DNA from: Tillus elongatus
Taxonomy: Eukaryota; Arthropoda; Insecta; Coleoptera; Cleridae
Assembly: GCA_964006375.1 (NCBI GenBank)
Contig: OZ023264.1
Location: 173,152,295 to 173,216,294 of the forward strand
DNA length: 64,000 bases
Direction: 5' to 3'
Numbering within the stretch: the first letter of the stretch is position 1; every line of letters starts with the position of its first letter. Made by a program: the position numbers and the translations under genes. Below the pieces are notes generated by a model. The model was not told the DNA's origin, made no database searches, and saw only the letters and a program-made list of their open reading frames with translations. This document shows positions 23,995-38,427 of this stretch, one piece after another.

Positions 23995-24286
23995 AAAAAG
24001 TCTGGACGCAGCAAGTGCGTTATGGTAGTGAATTTATGTCTTTTTTTAAGAAAGCAGGCATGAAATTTGGTGACCAGTATAACCTATATAGTAGAAAGAA
24101 TGTACCATATTTCATCGAAACGACTTTATTGTTTGAAAATGTACAAAAATTTTCCGACAATAAACTTAAAATATTCCCGTTAAAACTTGTTCCTGGCCAA
24201 CGAACGTTAGGTTAATAGCAAATCTAGCTATTGAAATTTAAAACTTTAATGAAAATTCGCTACCAGAATGCACTTGCTGCTTTCAG
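23995..24286 (-). mobile_element. TAR-MITE unit, solitary
   Basis: A unit of about 290 bases with left end GTCTGGACGCAGCAAGTGCG and right end CGCTACCAGAATGCACTTGC (inverted, with two or three changes). It is a clean example of the unit not joined to other TAR blocks. Confidence 0.8.
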
Positions 24287-24929
24287 TAAAAATTGAAGTC
24301 GGTTGCAGAAAAGAACAAGCACCTGTGAAGCCACGGAAAACGTCTACGGCTGTGTTAAGTATGGAACGGTTTCACTAAGTTAGGGCAATAACAAACAACC
24401 AGATGTGCTATTCAAATTAAATTAAGTCTTAAGATTTTTTGTCTTGTCCTAATTGAATTTGTCATACAAAAACTCGCTACAAAATTCATCGGAATTACAC
24501 AATCTGATCAGATAACGGTAAACTAAAATAAGACTAAAAATATTTAAAAAAAGTGAAGTCACCAACTAGGATTAGAAAGCGTGTTATAGGAGTCCATTAT
24601 TAAATTACACTGCTTGCTCTACCCCTCGGCCATTCTCGACATGACAGATTTATGTACTAACAGGTACTAACTCTTGTATATTAATTTTATAACGTCTTAA
24701 TTTTCCATAAAATGTTTGTTTGGAATAAATTTGTTTTCTCATATTTTAACGAAATAAGGGAAAATGATGACTCAGACACAGATCTAGGAGCCCGTTAGTC
24801 ATTATTTGGAGCTGTATTTTTAACTTATAAAGCGCTAATGCGTAGTAATGTACGACTACCAGAATGATCAATTTTGACGTTGCAACTTTTTTGAAATCAG
24901 AGGCTATTGTAATTTGTTTGTATTTTAAG
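24287..24929. other. unassigned spacer
   Basis: No coding motif or repeat recognised. Confidence 0.4.
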
Positions 24930-25242
<313 letters not shown>

Positions 25243-25261
25243 GTAAATAAGTGGTGGAAAG

Positions 25262-25335
25262 GGTCTGCGTGCAGCAAGAATGTTCTGGTAGAAAATTTTC
25301 GTAAAAATATTTCAAATTCGATAGCTCAATAAATT
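25262..25335 (+). repeat. TAR-MITE 5' end scrap
   Basis: Reads CTGCGTGCAGCAAGAATG, then TTCAAATTCGATAGCTCAAT, which aligns to the start of a forward TAR-MITE unit (compare 20826-20895). It breaks off after about 75 bases. Confidence 0.5.
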
Positions 25336-25659
25336 TTCCATTATGCTGGACTCTTCAATCTTGAACCATAGTAACACCTATGTAAACGCACGTGGGTACT
25401 AAATTCAAGAAAAATAACATAATGAGCCTCGCAGACACTACAAATTTGTTTTAAAAAACTTACCATACTTATAATTTGACAGGTACATTCCCTTTGTAAA
25501 TATTTTTTTGTCTGAAAAACTTTTGTAACTTTAATTAAATTTTTAACACATTTTTTTAAATACAATTGCAGTACTTACATCTAATATCTAAGACCAAATT
25601 TTGAATTTTTAGCTCCATATAAAATATAATTTTTTTCAAATAATCGCTAACTGGGACCC
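25336..25659. other. unassigned spacer
   Basis: No motif recognised. Confidence 0.4.
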
Positions 25660-25783
25660 TAGAACCAATCTCCAAGGTTCATTTAAATTTAGAGAATTAG
25701 TTTTAATAATATATCGTACTAATAGTGTATAATTCTTATGAAAATTCACTACTATAACGCACTTGCTGCGTCCCGAATTTTTT
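25660..25783 (+). repeat. TAR 3' end fragment, short variant
   Basis: Ends in the shared terminal sequence AACGCACTTGCTGCGTCC followed by CGAATTTTTT. The preceding ATTCTTATGAAAATTC matches the similar short variant at 43180-43370. Confidence 0.65.
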
Positions 25784-26709
25784 TACAATATAAAATAATA
25801 AAAAGATCCCTACACTAACACTGTCTAAAGATGAAGTAAAGTCACCGTGCGTGCAACTAATCACAAGCAGCACAAGGAAACTAAACAAGAGAAACAAATT
25901 ATTTCAATTCTAGACACTACTGGCGTCTAAATAAATCAGCCCTTATCCCCTTTAATGTCTTCTTACGAGACTTAAGATACGAATAAAATTACCTTACGGT
26001 CAGTCCTTTCAATATAGTATGCAGTTATTATTGGGAATTCCAGACACAGTTTCATGACAGGCGAGCGTAAAACCCTAGTTCTTACGAATTTTAGATTTAT
26101 ACAATACCTACAGATTGCATTTTGCTATTTTTTTCACGTTGATGTAAAGTACAAAGAAAAGAGCGCCATTACCGACAATCCTTCCAAGAATTTGTTTTTA
26201 TACCCTCACCTACTAGCTACTAGTTTCATTTAGGCAAAAGAACCCAGAGCTCGCTCACGCTGCCTAGCGCAATGTTTTATATCTGAGTGAAGCGCTCGAA
26301 CTACAATACCAGGAATTTGGAATCTCATTTCCGACAGCTACATTTGAACGGCCTATCAATTTACCTTAGCAGTTGCTTACATTGAAACAAGTATATGGCT
26401 TTTGTTATATACGAAAACTCCTTAAAATTCTAAAATATCCAAATAATGCAAAAAATATGGAAATATGCAATTTAGGCAAAATACACTAAAATATTCAACT
26501 TATGCAAAAATATGGGAAGTGCATATAATCCGAGGCCTGCTTATTAGACTGTCATAAGCTTACTAAGTAACAACGTGAGGACACCCTAAATCAGCAACAT
26601 GTCAAATTACGTTAAAAAAAATATACAGTAGTTGGGGGAGCTTCGACAGGGGCGTATAGTAGGACTGCATGTCCTGAAGTAAGAAATATCAATTTTCTCA
26701 AAACTATTC
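25784..26709. other. unassigned spacer
   Basis: Contains a short stretch rich in ATATGCAA-type words at about 26440-26520. Nothing else was recognised. Confidence 0.4.
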
Positions 26710-27565
26710 TTTCGTAACATTCGGAGCCCATGCAACGGTGTTTCAGGCCGAAATGTACGCCATCCTGCACTGTGTGCGGGAGAACAAGATGATGGGCTAC
26801 ACCAACAAACGAATCCTTATAGCTATAGACATACAGACAAGCAGGCAGCCAGGTACTAAGTAGGCCACGGGTAAATTCCTGGCTGGTGGGTGAGTGCCGA
26901 GACGAGACGATCGACCTGGCTGGGTAGAATGAGGTCACCCTTATCTGGGTGCTGGGTCACTCGGGGAGTCAAAGGCAATGAAGAAGCTGACAGTCTCGCG
27001 AAGAGAACGTCAGCAGAACCATTTATGGGACCAGAACCGGCTCTTGGCGTGACAAAGAGCACTGCCAGGGAGCCATTAAGTCCTGGGTCAGAAACCAACA
27101 CAAGGTGTACTGGGCAGACTATCGAGGGCTCAGGCAATAATTGACGAACCCAGTTTAAAGAGAGCTGTGGAGCTTCTAAATCTTAGCAGAGGACAGCTCA
27201 GAAACACAACAGGTCTCTTGAAGGGACACATGGCCGTCAAGAAACATCTGCATAAAATGGGGCGGTTCGAGGGGGACCTCGCATGCAGACTCTGCGGCGA
27301 GGGGGAGGAATCAGCCCAGCACATCTTGTGTGAGTGTATAGCTCTGGACCGGAAAAGACAACTGATCTACGGTCACTCTAGACCGGAGACAGAGCAATAT
27401 AAAACTTCACCCTACCAATCGATGTTCAGACTATTCCAAGGCACAGTGATTTTTTTTAAATGGGTGGAGTAATACTAAGGGTATGCACAATCAACCAAAG
27501 TTTGCAGGGCTATCGGGGCAGGAAGGCCGCGGACGCGAAAAAACACATCGTAAAAATGGATCACC
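26710..27565 (+). mobile_element. RNase-H-bearing LINE (LOA/I-like), 5'-truncated copy C
   Basis: The 3' end of the same LINE family as the minus-strand copies at 34421 and 44640. Similarity begins near 26712 inside the RNase H region and continues past the coding stop into a 3' UTR shared with copy B (GGGTATGCACAATCAACC). The right end at about 27565 is judged from loss of similarity and a TAATAAAAAAAG stretch. The LOA/I-like assignment rests on the RNase H domain after RT and is by eye. Confidence 0.8.
26715..27472 (+). pseudogene. RNase H and C-terminal zinc motif of LOA-like ORF2
   Basis: Frames joined in order give VFQAEMYAILHCVRENK (RNase H Glu motif), then TRGVKGNEEADSLAKR, then a long C-terminal frame with VELLNLSRGQLRNTTG and a Cys/His motif (CRLCGEGEESAQHILCEC), ending at the TAA at 27470-27472. 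The motif is C-X2-C-X8-H-X4-C, common at the C-terminus of such LINEs. Frameshifts lie near 26840 and 27060-27140. The RNase H Asp segment is scrambled, so there is no activity. Confidence 0.75.
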
Positions 27566-28242
27566 TGTAATAAAAAAAGCCGCTCTTTCCAATAAAACTA
27601 TCAACAGTAGGGGCTACTATTTAAATAAAATTTAAATTACGCACAATCATATTTACTTGGTACATGTTAATTTTACAGTACAAACTGCAAAGGTAATATG
27701 AGCCCACGTTTCTGGCATGTTATTATTATCATGTAACATCTATAAAATTTAATAACATACTACTCTCTGTTACAGGAACATTAAAGCCATGTTCTATGTA
27801 AAATCATAAAATGGTGAAAATTCAATACAGGTCAGCATCGACAGGTATGCAGATCAGACAAAGCATGCACCTTGAACACAAAACACTTGAAGTATTACAA
27901 AAGCGGAGAGGTCTTGTAAATTCAATGTTCGATTTTCTACCTACACCTTTGTAAAATTTACATTTCGCTACTGTAATGGACGTCTGGCTAAAGGTGGAAA
28001 ATAAAAATTGTACAAGGACTTTTATTTACGGATAAGATGTGATAAATATTACTCGCCGTCAGCGTAAGTGTTCTCGTATTCCTGACATGTTCTCTGTTCA
28101 AGTATGAATGTAGCCCATACTCAACGTCTCGAATAGTGTCGTTCAAAATGGGGTGTGAAGTATTTTATATTTTATGCTCAAACATAAAAACTGAAAGTGA
28201 AATGAATTTTCATAAATGAAGTAGGAAAGCAGTACTACTTTT
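27566..28242. other. unassigned spacer
   Basis: No recognisable coding or repeat signal. Confidence 0.45.
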
Positions 28243-29247
28243 CTATATATAGATAGATAGATAGATAGATATATAGATATATAGATAACTCTATTAGCCT
28301 TTGATCAAGTACATACATACTACAGGCACGTCAAAGAATTAGAAAAACATAAAATGTCAGTCTTAAATAATTACAAAAACAGAAGTCGAAAAATAACAAC
28401 ACCACTTTACATACAGAACCAACTACAAAAATATACAATCAGTTTACATTAAACCTAAATTTACAGTTACAACGGTGCTATTTTTACAGCCGTTACTATC
28501 ATTCTCTCCGTTGCTCAGTGCCTGTACACATTTCAGTAAATTCACTGATATTATAAAAATACTTGTCAGCGAAAAATAATTTCAACCTATGTCTAAAGCA
28601 GCTAAGTGTATCCGCAGCCTTAATCTCCCGAGGAAGCATATTAAAATAAAAACAGCCAGCATACACAGGTGATTTATTGTATGGCATATACTGTTAATTT
28701 GGCAAGTGGGTGTCATTTCTTGCCCGGGTAGTGTTGCTGTGAACTGCACTGTTTTTAGTAAACCTGTTCCTACGTGCATATGCGAAACTCAGGAGTTTAT
28801 ACAAATACACCCCCGTGACAGTCAACAGTTTTTTTGTTTTAAAAGTAGTCCTGCATGATTCTCTTTGTCGGAGTCCAAAAATCAGGCGGATTACTCGTTT
28901 TTGGCATAGGAAAACCCTGTGTATATCATTTGCATGACCCCACACTATTATGTTGTATGCCATCACACTATACACTAAAGCCAAATACACATTAATTAGA
29001 GAAATTGTATTTAAGGTGTTCTTCAGGTTCATGATGCAAAAATAGGCCTTACCCAATTTGTTTGATATACCTTCTATCTGGGTCTCCTATGAAAGCCTAT
29101 TGTCTAAAATTCAACCTAAAATGTTGGCGGAGGTACTTAAGGTAATATACTTATCATTAAAATGAAAATTAATATCAATAGAAGGCTCTCGACATCTTCC
29201 CATAAACTCTACACAAACTGTCTTAGAGCCATTTACAATCAAGTGAT

Positions 29248-29250
<3 letters not shown>
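28243..29250 (-). mobile_element. Jockey-like LINE, 3' part
   Basis: A minus-strand LINE fragment. It ends at low coordinate in a 3' UTR and a microsatellite tail of TATC/TATATC units (28243-28290, seen as AGATAGATAGAT on the plus strand). The upper end runs straight into the (TA)n tract at 29252. Confidence 0.75.
28499..29240 (-). pseudogene. Jockey-like RT post-catalytic region, frameshifted
   Basis: In minus-strand order: NGSKTVCVEFMGRC, ILDNRLSWETQIEGISNK (with a stop just before it and the Trp read as a stop in the actual sequence), KLGKAYFCIMNLKNTLN, YNIIVWGHANDI, QKRVIRLIFGLRQRESCR, then in another frame YAGCFYFNMLPREIKAADTL. These are the usual blocks between the catalytic box and the C-terminus of Jockey-type ORF2. 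The catalytic box itself is absent. Confidence 0.7.

Positions 29251-29251
<1 letters not shown>

Positions 29252-29302
<51 letters not shown>
29252..29302. repeat. (TA)n tract abutting LINE coding sequence
   Basis: About 25 units lying exactly where the Jockey-like coding sequence stops. Confidence 0.98.
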
Positions 29303-32217
<2,915 letters not shown>

Positions 32218-32632
32218 ATTTCTTGCACATTACATTTTTCCATTATGAAGCATTATACGGACTCGCTGATAAGTATTTACTACAACACCCGACCATATTG
32301 ACTGTTACATATTCACTAATTCTACTCGTACATTGCACCTCTTCCCCTTGCTAGAGTCTTTCACAATATATCAATTTTTCTTACATTCACTTCTTGCAAA
32401 ATTTTCTTGACTTCTCACATTCTACACAATTTAGATTGCAATTTCTAAGGTCATCATCTCGTAATGAGTATAGTCTATGAGCTTTCGTCACCCACCATAA
32501 CTTTGGTTGTTTAAGGCTTCAGATTAGATTTCATTATCTTTGAGTATTTACGAATGGGACAAGACACCAGTATATCTGCACTTCAGGCCTCTCACTAACC
32601 ACGGGTAGTTTTTGCCACTCATTTTTCAATTT
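32218..32632. other. unassigned spacer
   Basis: No recognisable signal. Confidence 0.45.
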
Positions 32633-33123
32633 TTTATTCCAACAACACACCACGAAGGCTCACAGCCTAAATACTATCGTACCGTGAGTGTCGACAAGGA
32701 CGAAAGATGCATCTTGTTAATTCTGGACTTGAAGATTTGGAGGTTCGGAGGAGAAGGAAAAATATGTGCCGGCAAGGAATTCCACAACTTGGAAGTCCTC
32801 GGGAAAAAAGAGGGGGCATACAAGATGTTCTATGTCTGGTGACCTGGACAGTAAAAGGGTGCATTCGCTCTGTTCCCCTGGTAGATCTGTTGGGGCCACC
32901 AACGGCACGTCGGTGGGCAAGAAATGGCAGCCTTTGGGTGAGGGTAGGGTCACCGATGAGACGTATCGCTCTATTCTGAATGGAGTCCAGGCTAGCGAGT
33001 GTAGAAGCTGCAGCGCCACCCCAGACGTTGGAGCAGTATTCGAGGTCTGGCCTTATTTGTAAAGTATATAAGGTATAGATATTTGCTGGTGAAAAGTATT
33101 TGCGAGCCCGGAAGAGGAAACCT
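32633..33123 (-). mobile_element. CR1/L2-group LINE, short 5'-truncated copy
   Basis: Carries the family 3' UTR (CAACAACACACCACGA from 32640, with a T-run just before it) and the last part of ORF2 on the minus strand. A segment of about 70 bases is missing at about 32897 relative to the copy at 6739. The LINE sequence stops abruptly at 33123. Confidence 0.85.
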
Positions 33124-33288
33124 CTGGCACAAACAATGCCCTTGATCTTAGGTTACTTCCAGGTACGGCTAGGTTATTGAAGGAGGGGCAGCATTTCTGC
33201 TGTAGAGACTGCACAAGAAACCACCATCAAACCATGCTTGCAGATGGAAATACTGATGAACGATCCATCCAGGAGCTTTTATACTTCT
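33124..33288 (+). other. short coding-like frame, unknown
   Basis: Directly after the LINE fragment one plus frame reads NNALDLRLLPGTARLLKEGQ, then HFCCRDCTRNHHQTMLADG, and stops at a TAA at 33286-33288. Its composition (Cys pairs, balanced charge) looks more protein-like than the surrounding AT-rich DNA. I do not recognise a family. It could be the end of another mobile element or a degraded exon. Confidence 0.25.
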
Positions 33289-34420
33289 AACATACCAAAC
33301 AAAATAACTAAATATTCGTGTTTGTGCCCCTGTGATCTGTGTTACTTAGTGCCTCCTAAGGAAGCGTGCCCTATAGTTAATAATCACTGGTTCACTGGTT
33401 TTATTAAAACGTAACGTTTATCGTATAAAATATCTCAACATTATTTGCTCTATCAATCGTTGGCTTCAGATTTCATGTATCAATGTAAAACAGCGCCTGT
33501 CGAATTGTTTGTTTTACAACTACATCTCCATAATCTTTTAGAAAGGCACCAATCAATTCAATGCAGACTATTCAAAAGCTGCAGCAGTAGTGTATGGTAT
33601 ATGTAGTGACATTTCCTGTTTTACATTTTATAGCCTGCAAGAGACACATTTTCTGGTGTGAAAAATTGTACACCGTTCGAGTACAGTTTGTTTCCCCCAT
33701 TGTTCTGGCCTACTTCGGGGATAAATAGTCCTCAGTCACTTGTTCATTCATATTGCTCCACTTGTTCTCTGAATTTATTTCAGGAGAGAGCTAGTTGTTT
33801 TGTCCTATTTTACATGAGTGGATTGTTGTTTCCACTTTTAGTCCATGAAAGACGATGTTGAATGTGGAGTTCGATTCAGTGCTCGAGTATACTTATGAAG
33901 GCGTGCTTTCTATTAACATGCACAAACGTTTGGAATACATAGTTGAAATTTACATAATAGTCAAACAAATATCAATAAGAAAAAATGCCATATTACGGAT
34001 ATGATCCTATGTAGTATTGATTACATTCTACTCTATATTAATTAAGAAACAAATATATTTGACGCGAACTGAAAAAAAGTGAGGTTCCAAATTGGATACG
34101 TATTCTTCTTGAGACACTTTAACCTGAAATTGGTTACAGTCAACAAATTAAGGCATGGTAACCATTCACTCGAGTCCAAATAACCTAACCAAGTTGTAAG
34201 TTAGTTATTAACCAAAATGATGGCTTGATTGTCATAGACTATTTTTAACTATTAAAGGTACTCCAAACTGAGTAACTCACAAGTAACTAAATTGGGGAAA
34301 ATTTGGTTCAATTTTACCTATAAATATACTTAGATATAGCTTTGAGTTTCAATTCCGTAATTGGTAATTTTTAATTCGAAGTGTGCCCTAAATTGGACAG
34401 AAAATGCCCTTCGTTTTTTT
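33289..34420. other. unassigned spacer
   Basis: AT-rich with no repeat or domain recognised. Confidence 0.4.
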
Positions 34421-34490
34421 ACTCCACCCACTCCAAAATCACTGTGTCCTGAACTAGTCTGCACAGCGGTTGATAGGGTGAAGTTTTATA

Positions 34491-36576
34491 ATGCTCTGTC
34501 TCAGGTATATACTGACCGTAGATCAGTTGTCTTCTGCGGGGTCCCCCTCGAACCGCCCTATTTTATACAGGTGTTTCTCGACGGCCATGTATCCCGTCAA
34601 GATACCTGCTATGTTTCTGAGCTGTCCTCTGCTAAGATCTAGCAGCTCCACAGCTCTTTTTGAACTGGGTTCGCCAATTGTTGATTTCCCATGTCTGAGC
34701 CCTAGCCAGTCTGCCCAGTACACTTTGTGTTGGTTTCTGACTCAGGACTTAATGGCTCGCCTGGCAGTGCTCTTTGTCAGGCCCAAAGCCAGTTTTGGTC
34801 CCATAAATGGTTCTGCTGACCCTCTCATTGCCAGACTGTCAGCTCCTTCATTGCCTTTGACCCCCGAGTTTCCTGGAATCCAGATGAGGGTAACCTTATT
34901 CTGCCCAGCTAAGTCGCTCGTCACGTCTCGGCACTCAGTCGCCAGCCAGATATTTACCCGTGGGCCACTTAGGGCCTTAAGGGGTGCCTGGCTGTCTGTG
35001 GCTATGAGGATCCGCTTGTTGGTGTAGCCCCTTCTCTTGTTCTCCCGAACACAGTGCAGGGTGGAGTACATTTCGTCCTGAAAAACCGTTGCATGAACTC
35101 CGAGGGAAATACTATGACTTACCCTCGGTCCTTTCGAATAAACACCTGCCCCTGTCCCACGCTCCCCGTCGGATCCGTCCGTGAACGAGACGAGCGCGCC
35201 CCGTATGCCCGGCGTCTCCTCTCCCCATGCCTCACGGTCGGGGATCTCCAATGTAATTTTTTTTTCCTGTAGATTCTCGGGCTCGCGATGTTAGACCTAA
35301 TTTCAAGCATGGGCTCCTTCACGATCTCCTGAATTTTGCAATGGCCCCTGAAGCCTGGGTTGATCTTCAGTCTACCATTGCAGGCTAGTCTGTGTAGTCC
35401 TAGTTTGGCCTCCCCCATAATAAAAAAGTATAGGGGGGGGGGATCTAGCAACACCTCCATTGCGGCTGTTAGGGTTGAAGACATGGCCCCTGTGATGCCT
35501 AAGTAATCCATCCTTTGGATCTTGCCTACTTTTTGTTTGGCACTGGATTGTGTCACCTTAGGCCCCCAGACCAGTGCCGCATATGTTAACGATAGTCTGA
35601 CCACCCTTGTGTACAGCCCGTGGGCCATACTAGGTCTTAGTCCCCATGTTTTTCCATATAGCCGCCTAGTGACGGCTAAGGTCATGACTGCCTTACGCAG
35701 TATTTTTTAACGTGACCATTCCAGGTTAGCTTAGAGTCAAATACGACCCCAAGATATTTTACCTCCCTCGCCATTGGAAAGTTCCTACCGTATACGGTGA
35801 GAATTCTGTGGCTACCCCACTTCCTCCTCCTCGTAAACGGTATGACGGTTGCTTTCTCGGGGCTCACCCCGAGCCCTTGACCAACCGTTCACCCTTTCAC
35901 CACTGTCTGTGCTGTCTGCATTCGCTCCCACACTGACTGTGTAACCTTTCCTCGGACTATGATGACAATGTCGTCCCCATAGCCATGTATCTCATACCCC
36001 TTTCTCGAGAGCCTCCCCCGCAGGCCGTCCACGACTAGGCACCAGAGCAAAGGAGACAGAACGTTCCCTGCGGACACCCCGCCGCGACCCCCGCCAGCAG
36101 AGTCCCTCCCGCGAGTGAGGTGAACACCGCCCTGTTCCTGAGCATGGAACCGATGCAGCAAGTCTCCTCTATTCCACGCTCCCTGACAGCTGCCAGAACC
36201 GATCCAAATGAGGTGTTGTTGAAGGAACCCTCTATGTCTAGTTAGGCCCCCAGCGGCACCTCCCTGTTCTCCAGCGTATTTTCCAGTTTCAGCACTAGTT
36301 GGTGTAGTGCTGTTTCTGTTGAGAATCCTGCTCTGTATGCATATTGTCCGCAGTGTAGGGGATATGCTTCCAGTACACCGCCCCTAATATTCCGGTCGAG
36401 CAGTTTTTCCACTGTTTTTACCAAGAAGGACATGAAACTTATTGGCCTCAGGGACTTTGCCTGGTCTGTTGGACGCCCAGGTTTAGGAATGAATACAACC
36501 CTGGCCGGTCTACATGCCCTCGGAATGTACCGCAGAACCAGGCTTGCCCTCATAATGATGGGAAGCGCCGGGGCCA

Positions 36577-36671
<95 letters not shown>

Positions 36672-36700
36672 CTGTTGGTGCATGATGGGCATTATTCCAT
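34491..36700 (-). pseudogene. LOA-like RT and RNase H, frameshifted
   Basis: In minus-strand order: a [16 protein letters not shown] block, the (TA)n-encoded insert, [40 protein letters not shown], a GNVLSPLLWCLVVDGL block, and the catalytic box read as GYGDDIVII (copy B reads SYADDIVVI). Then come VKYLGVVFDSKLTWNGHVKK, LVWGPKVTQSSAKQKVGKIQ, and RNase H with FTDGSDGERG, FQDEMYSTLH, ATDSQAPLKAL and IPGNSGVKGNEGADSL. In the last motif the usual His is Asn. Frames at 36242-36553, 35889-36161, 35682-35867, 35119-35685 and 34742-35251 show at least four breaks. Confidence 0.8.
36578..36668. repeat. (TA)n tract inside LINE coding sequence
   Basis: About 45 units. At the same position copy B reads only CAGTATATCTATCCC (46459-46473), so this tract grew in place within the LINE. 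Confidence 0.98.
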
Positions 36701-36724
36701 CAAATCCTGGGGATTTGTATGGCT

Positions 36725-38427
36725 TAACACACTACTCTTGGTATTAAAAACCGGCAAAAATCAAGGTTATTAATTAACAAAATTATTGAGTTTGCTTCTA
36801 TTATTTATCTGTAATTAATTGGGACAACATTGTTCTATCAATAACATATGGTAGCTTTGAGGTTATGTTGTTGTCATGTCATTTCGTTTATAGCAAAATG
36901 TATCACAAATGACATGAATAAGTACATGATATACTTGGCTATACATGTCTTCAACTAGCATTGACTTATTTATACATTGCAGCTTTTGTTCATTTTATTT
37001 CAGCAATTTTGAAGTCTGGATTTCCACCAAAGAATGATGTCATTAGAAATGAGCCAATTCTTGCCAAATTATCTGATTGCGCCTGTTGAAAAACTTTTGT
37101 GTCCCATTTTATTACGAACACTTTACACTGTTCAACTAAAAGAAATACAATAAATGAATAAAATTCACCACGATGTTGACACACGAGCTTACTTACTTAC
37201 CATAAGGCAAATGTAAACACGATATTTATTTACTATCCATCTACGTCACGACCAATAGCAGAACGTTCGCAGTCACATGATAATATTTCGAAATTTTTTG
37301 ATTTTAAAAGTTTTTTCTGTCCACTATCTAGGTTTTTGGGTATTTCCATGCATGTAACAATGTTTTAAGTCCAAAAACTATTAGGTAAATGTTAAATTCA
37401 TGTCATGGCAAATCTGTTCAGGGAGCGGATGATAATTAGGGAATAACTTTTAGAACCAGGATAGTTTTGACATGGTAACGATGTAATAAAATTTAATAAA
37501 TAAAATAAAATTCAACAATTTTTATAACTAATTTAACTAAATGAATTTAAAACCGCCAAAATCTCTACTTATCTCTACATAATTAAAATCACAGGTCTCG
37601 CTAATGTTTACCAACCGCGCTACTTATAACCTTGCTTGGCCTACATAATTCACAAATTGCAAACCTAATCAGTCAGCATTCCTTATACTGTACTCTGCAA
37701 TTTTAACTTGCTTATTATTTATCTAAACATGTAATGTAATATTTCATTGCCAATAATTATGATATTTATGTGACCTACTTAATATATACGAATTATTCTA
37801 ATTCATGGTCGATAATATTTCGTAGAAATATTATAATATAAAAATAATACTAAAATATATTTTCATGACTAGGAACGACCGCCTGGATAGTTTTCTGTTC
37901 TATGAACAAAATCCTTGCAAATTATTTTTTGCAATGGCTTGTTAATTTCACTGTGCTGGATGTTTTAATCTTAAGCTTTAAACTTTGCACTGCAAAATAT
38001 GAGTAGTTTACAGAAGGCAGCAATATTAGGATTTAAGACATGTACCAGACTAGGCAAGCAAACAAACATAGTGTAATATAAAAACTTTTCGGGGTATCAT
38101 TTTGTATGTATATTAATAAAAGTGTAATATCAAATGCAGTCTGTAGCTTGCTTCCTGCAGTGTGCTGTATGCTGGTGGTGTATACTATAAAGTTTTATCT
38201 AGCGTACAGAGTTAACTCTTCACAGACTAACCCAGAACATAAACAACGTATACTGGATACACGTTTTACAGAATACGGGTCGGTATTATAAAAGATACAT
38301 AGTAAAATTTTCTTGTTTGATTACACCTTGCATAGTAGTCAATATGGTGATGTTCTAAAAAAAAAAAAACTAAACGACGGTGTTGGCGCAGTCTACTAGG
38401 ATGCTAAAAACGCTCTTCTACATTTAA
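36725..38427. other. mostly unassigned spacer
   Basis: Holds the candidate terminal exon at 37004-37175. Otherwise it is AT-rich without recognised repeats or domains. Confidence 0.4.
37004..37175 (+). other. candidate terminal exon of an unknown gene
   Basis: A pyrimidine-rich stretch ending in TTCATTTTATTTCAG at 37003 looks like a 3' splice site. The following frame reads ILKSGFPPKNDVIRNEPILA, then KLSDCAC, and stops at a TGA at 37087-37089. Two AATAAA signals follow at about 37150 and 37158. Acceptor, frame, stop and closely spaced poly(A) signals together are what a last exon looks like, but the frame is only 28 codons and I do not recognise the protein. Chance remains quite possible. 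Confidence 0.25.

Larger units (their letters stand above)
34421..36724 (-). mobile_element. RNase-H-bearing LINE (LOA/I-like), copy A
   Basis: This minus-strand copy covers RT and RNase H. At low coordinate it begins just after the family's GGGTGGAGTA (minus strand), without the 3' UTR that copies B and C have. At high coordinate similarity to copy B stops at about 36724 (ATATGGCTTAA in B, TGTATGGCTTAA here). A (TA)n tract interrupts the coding region at 36578-36668. Confidence 0.85.
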
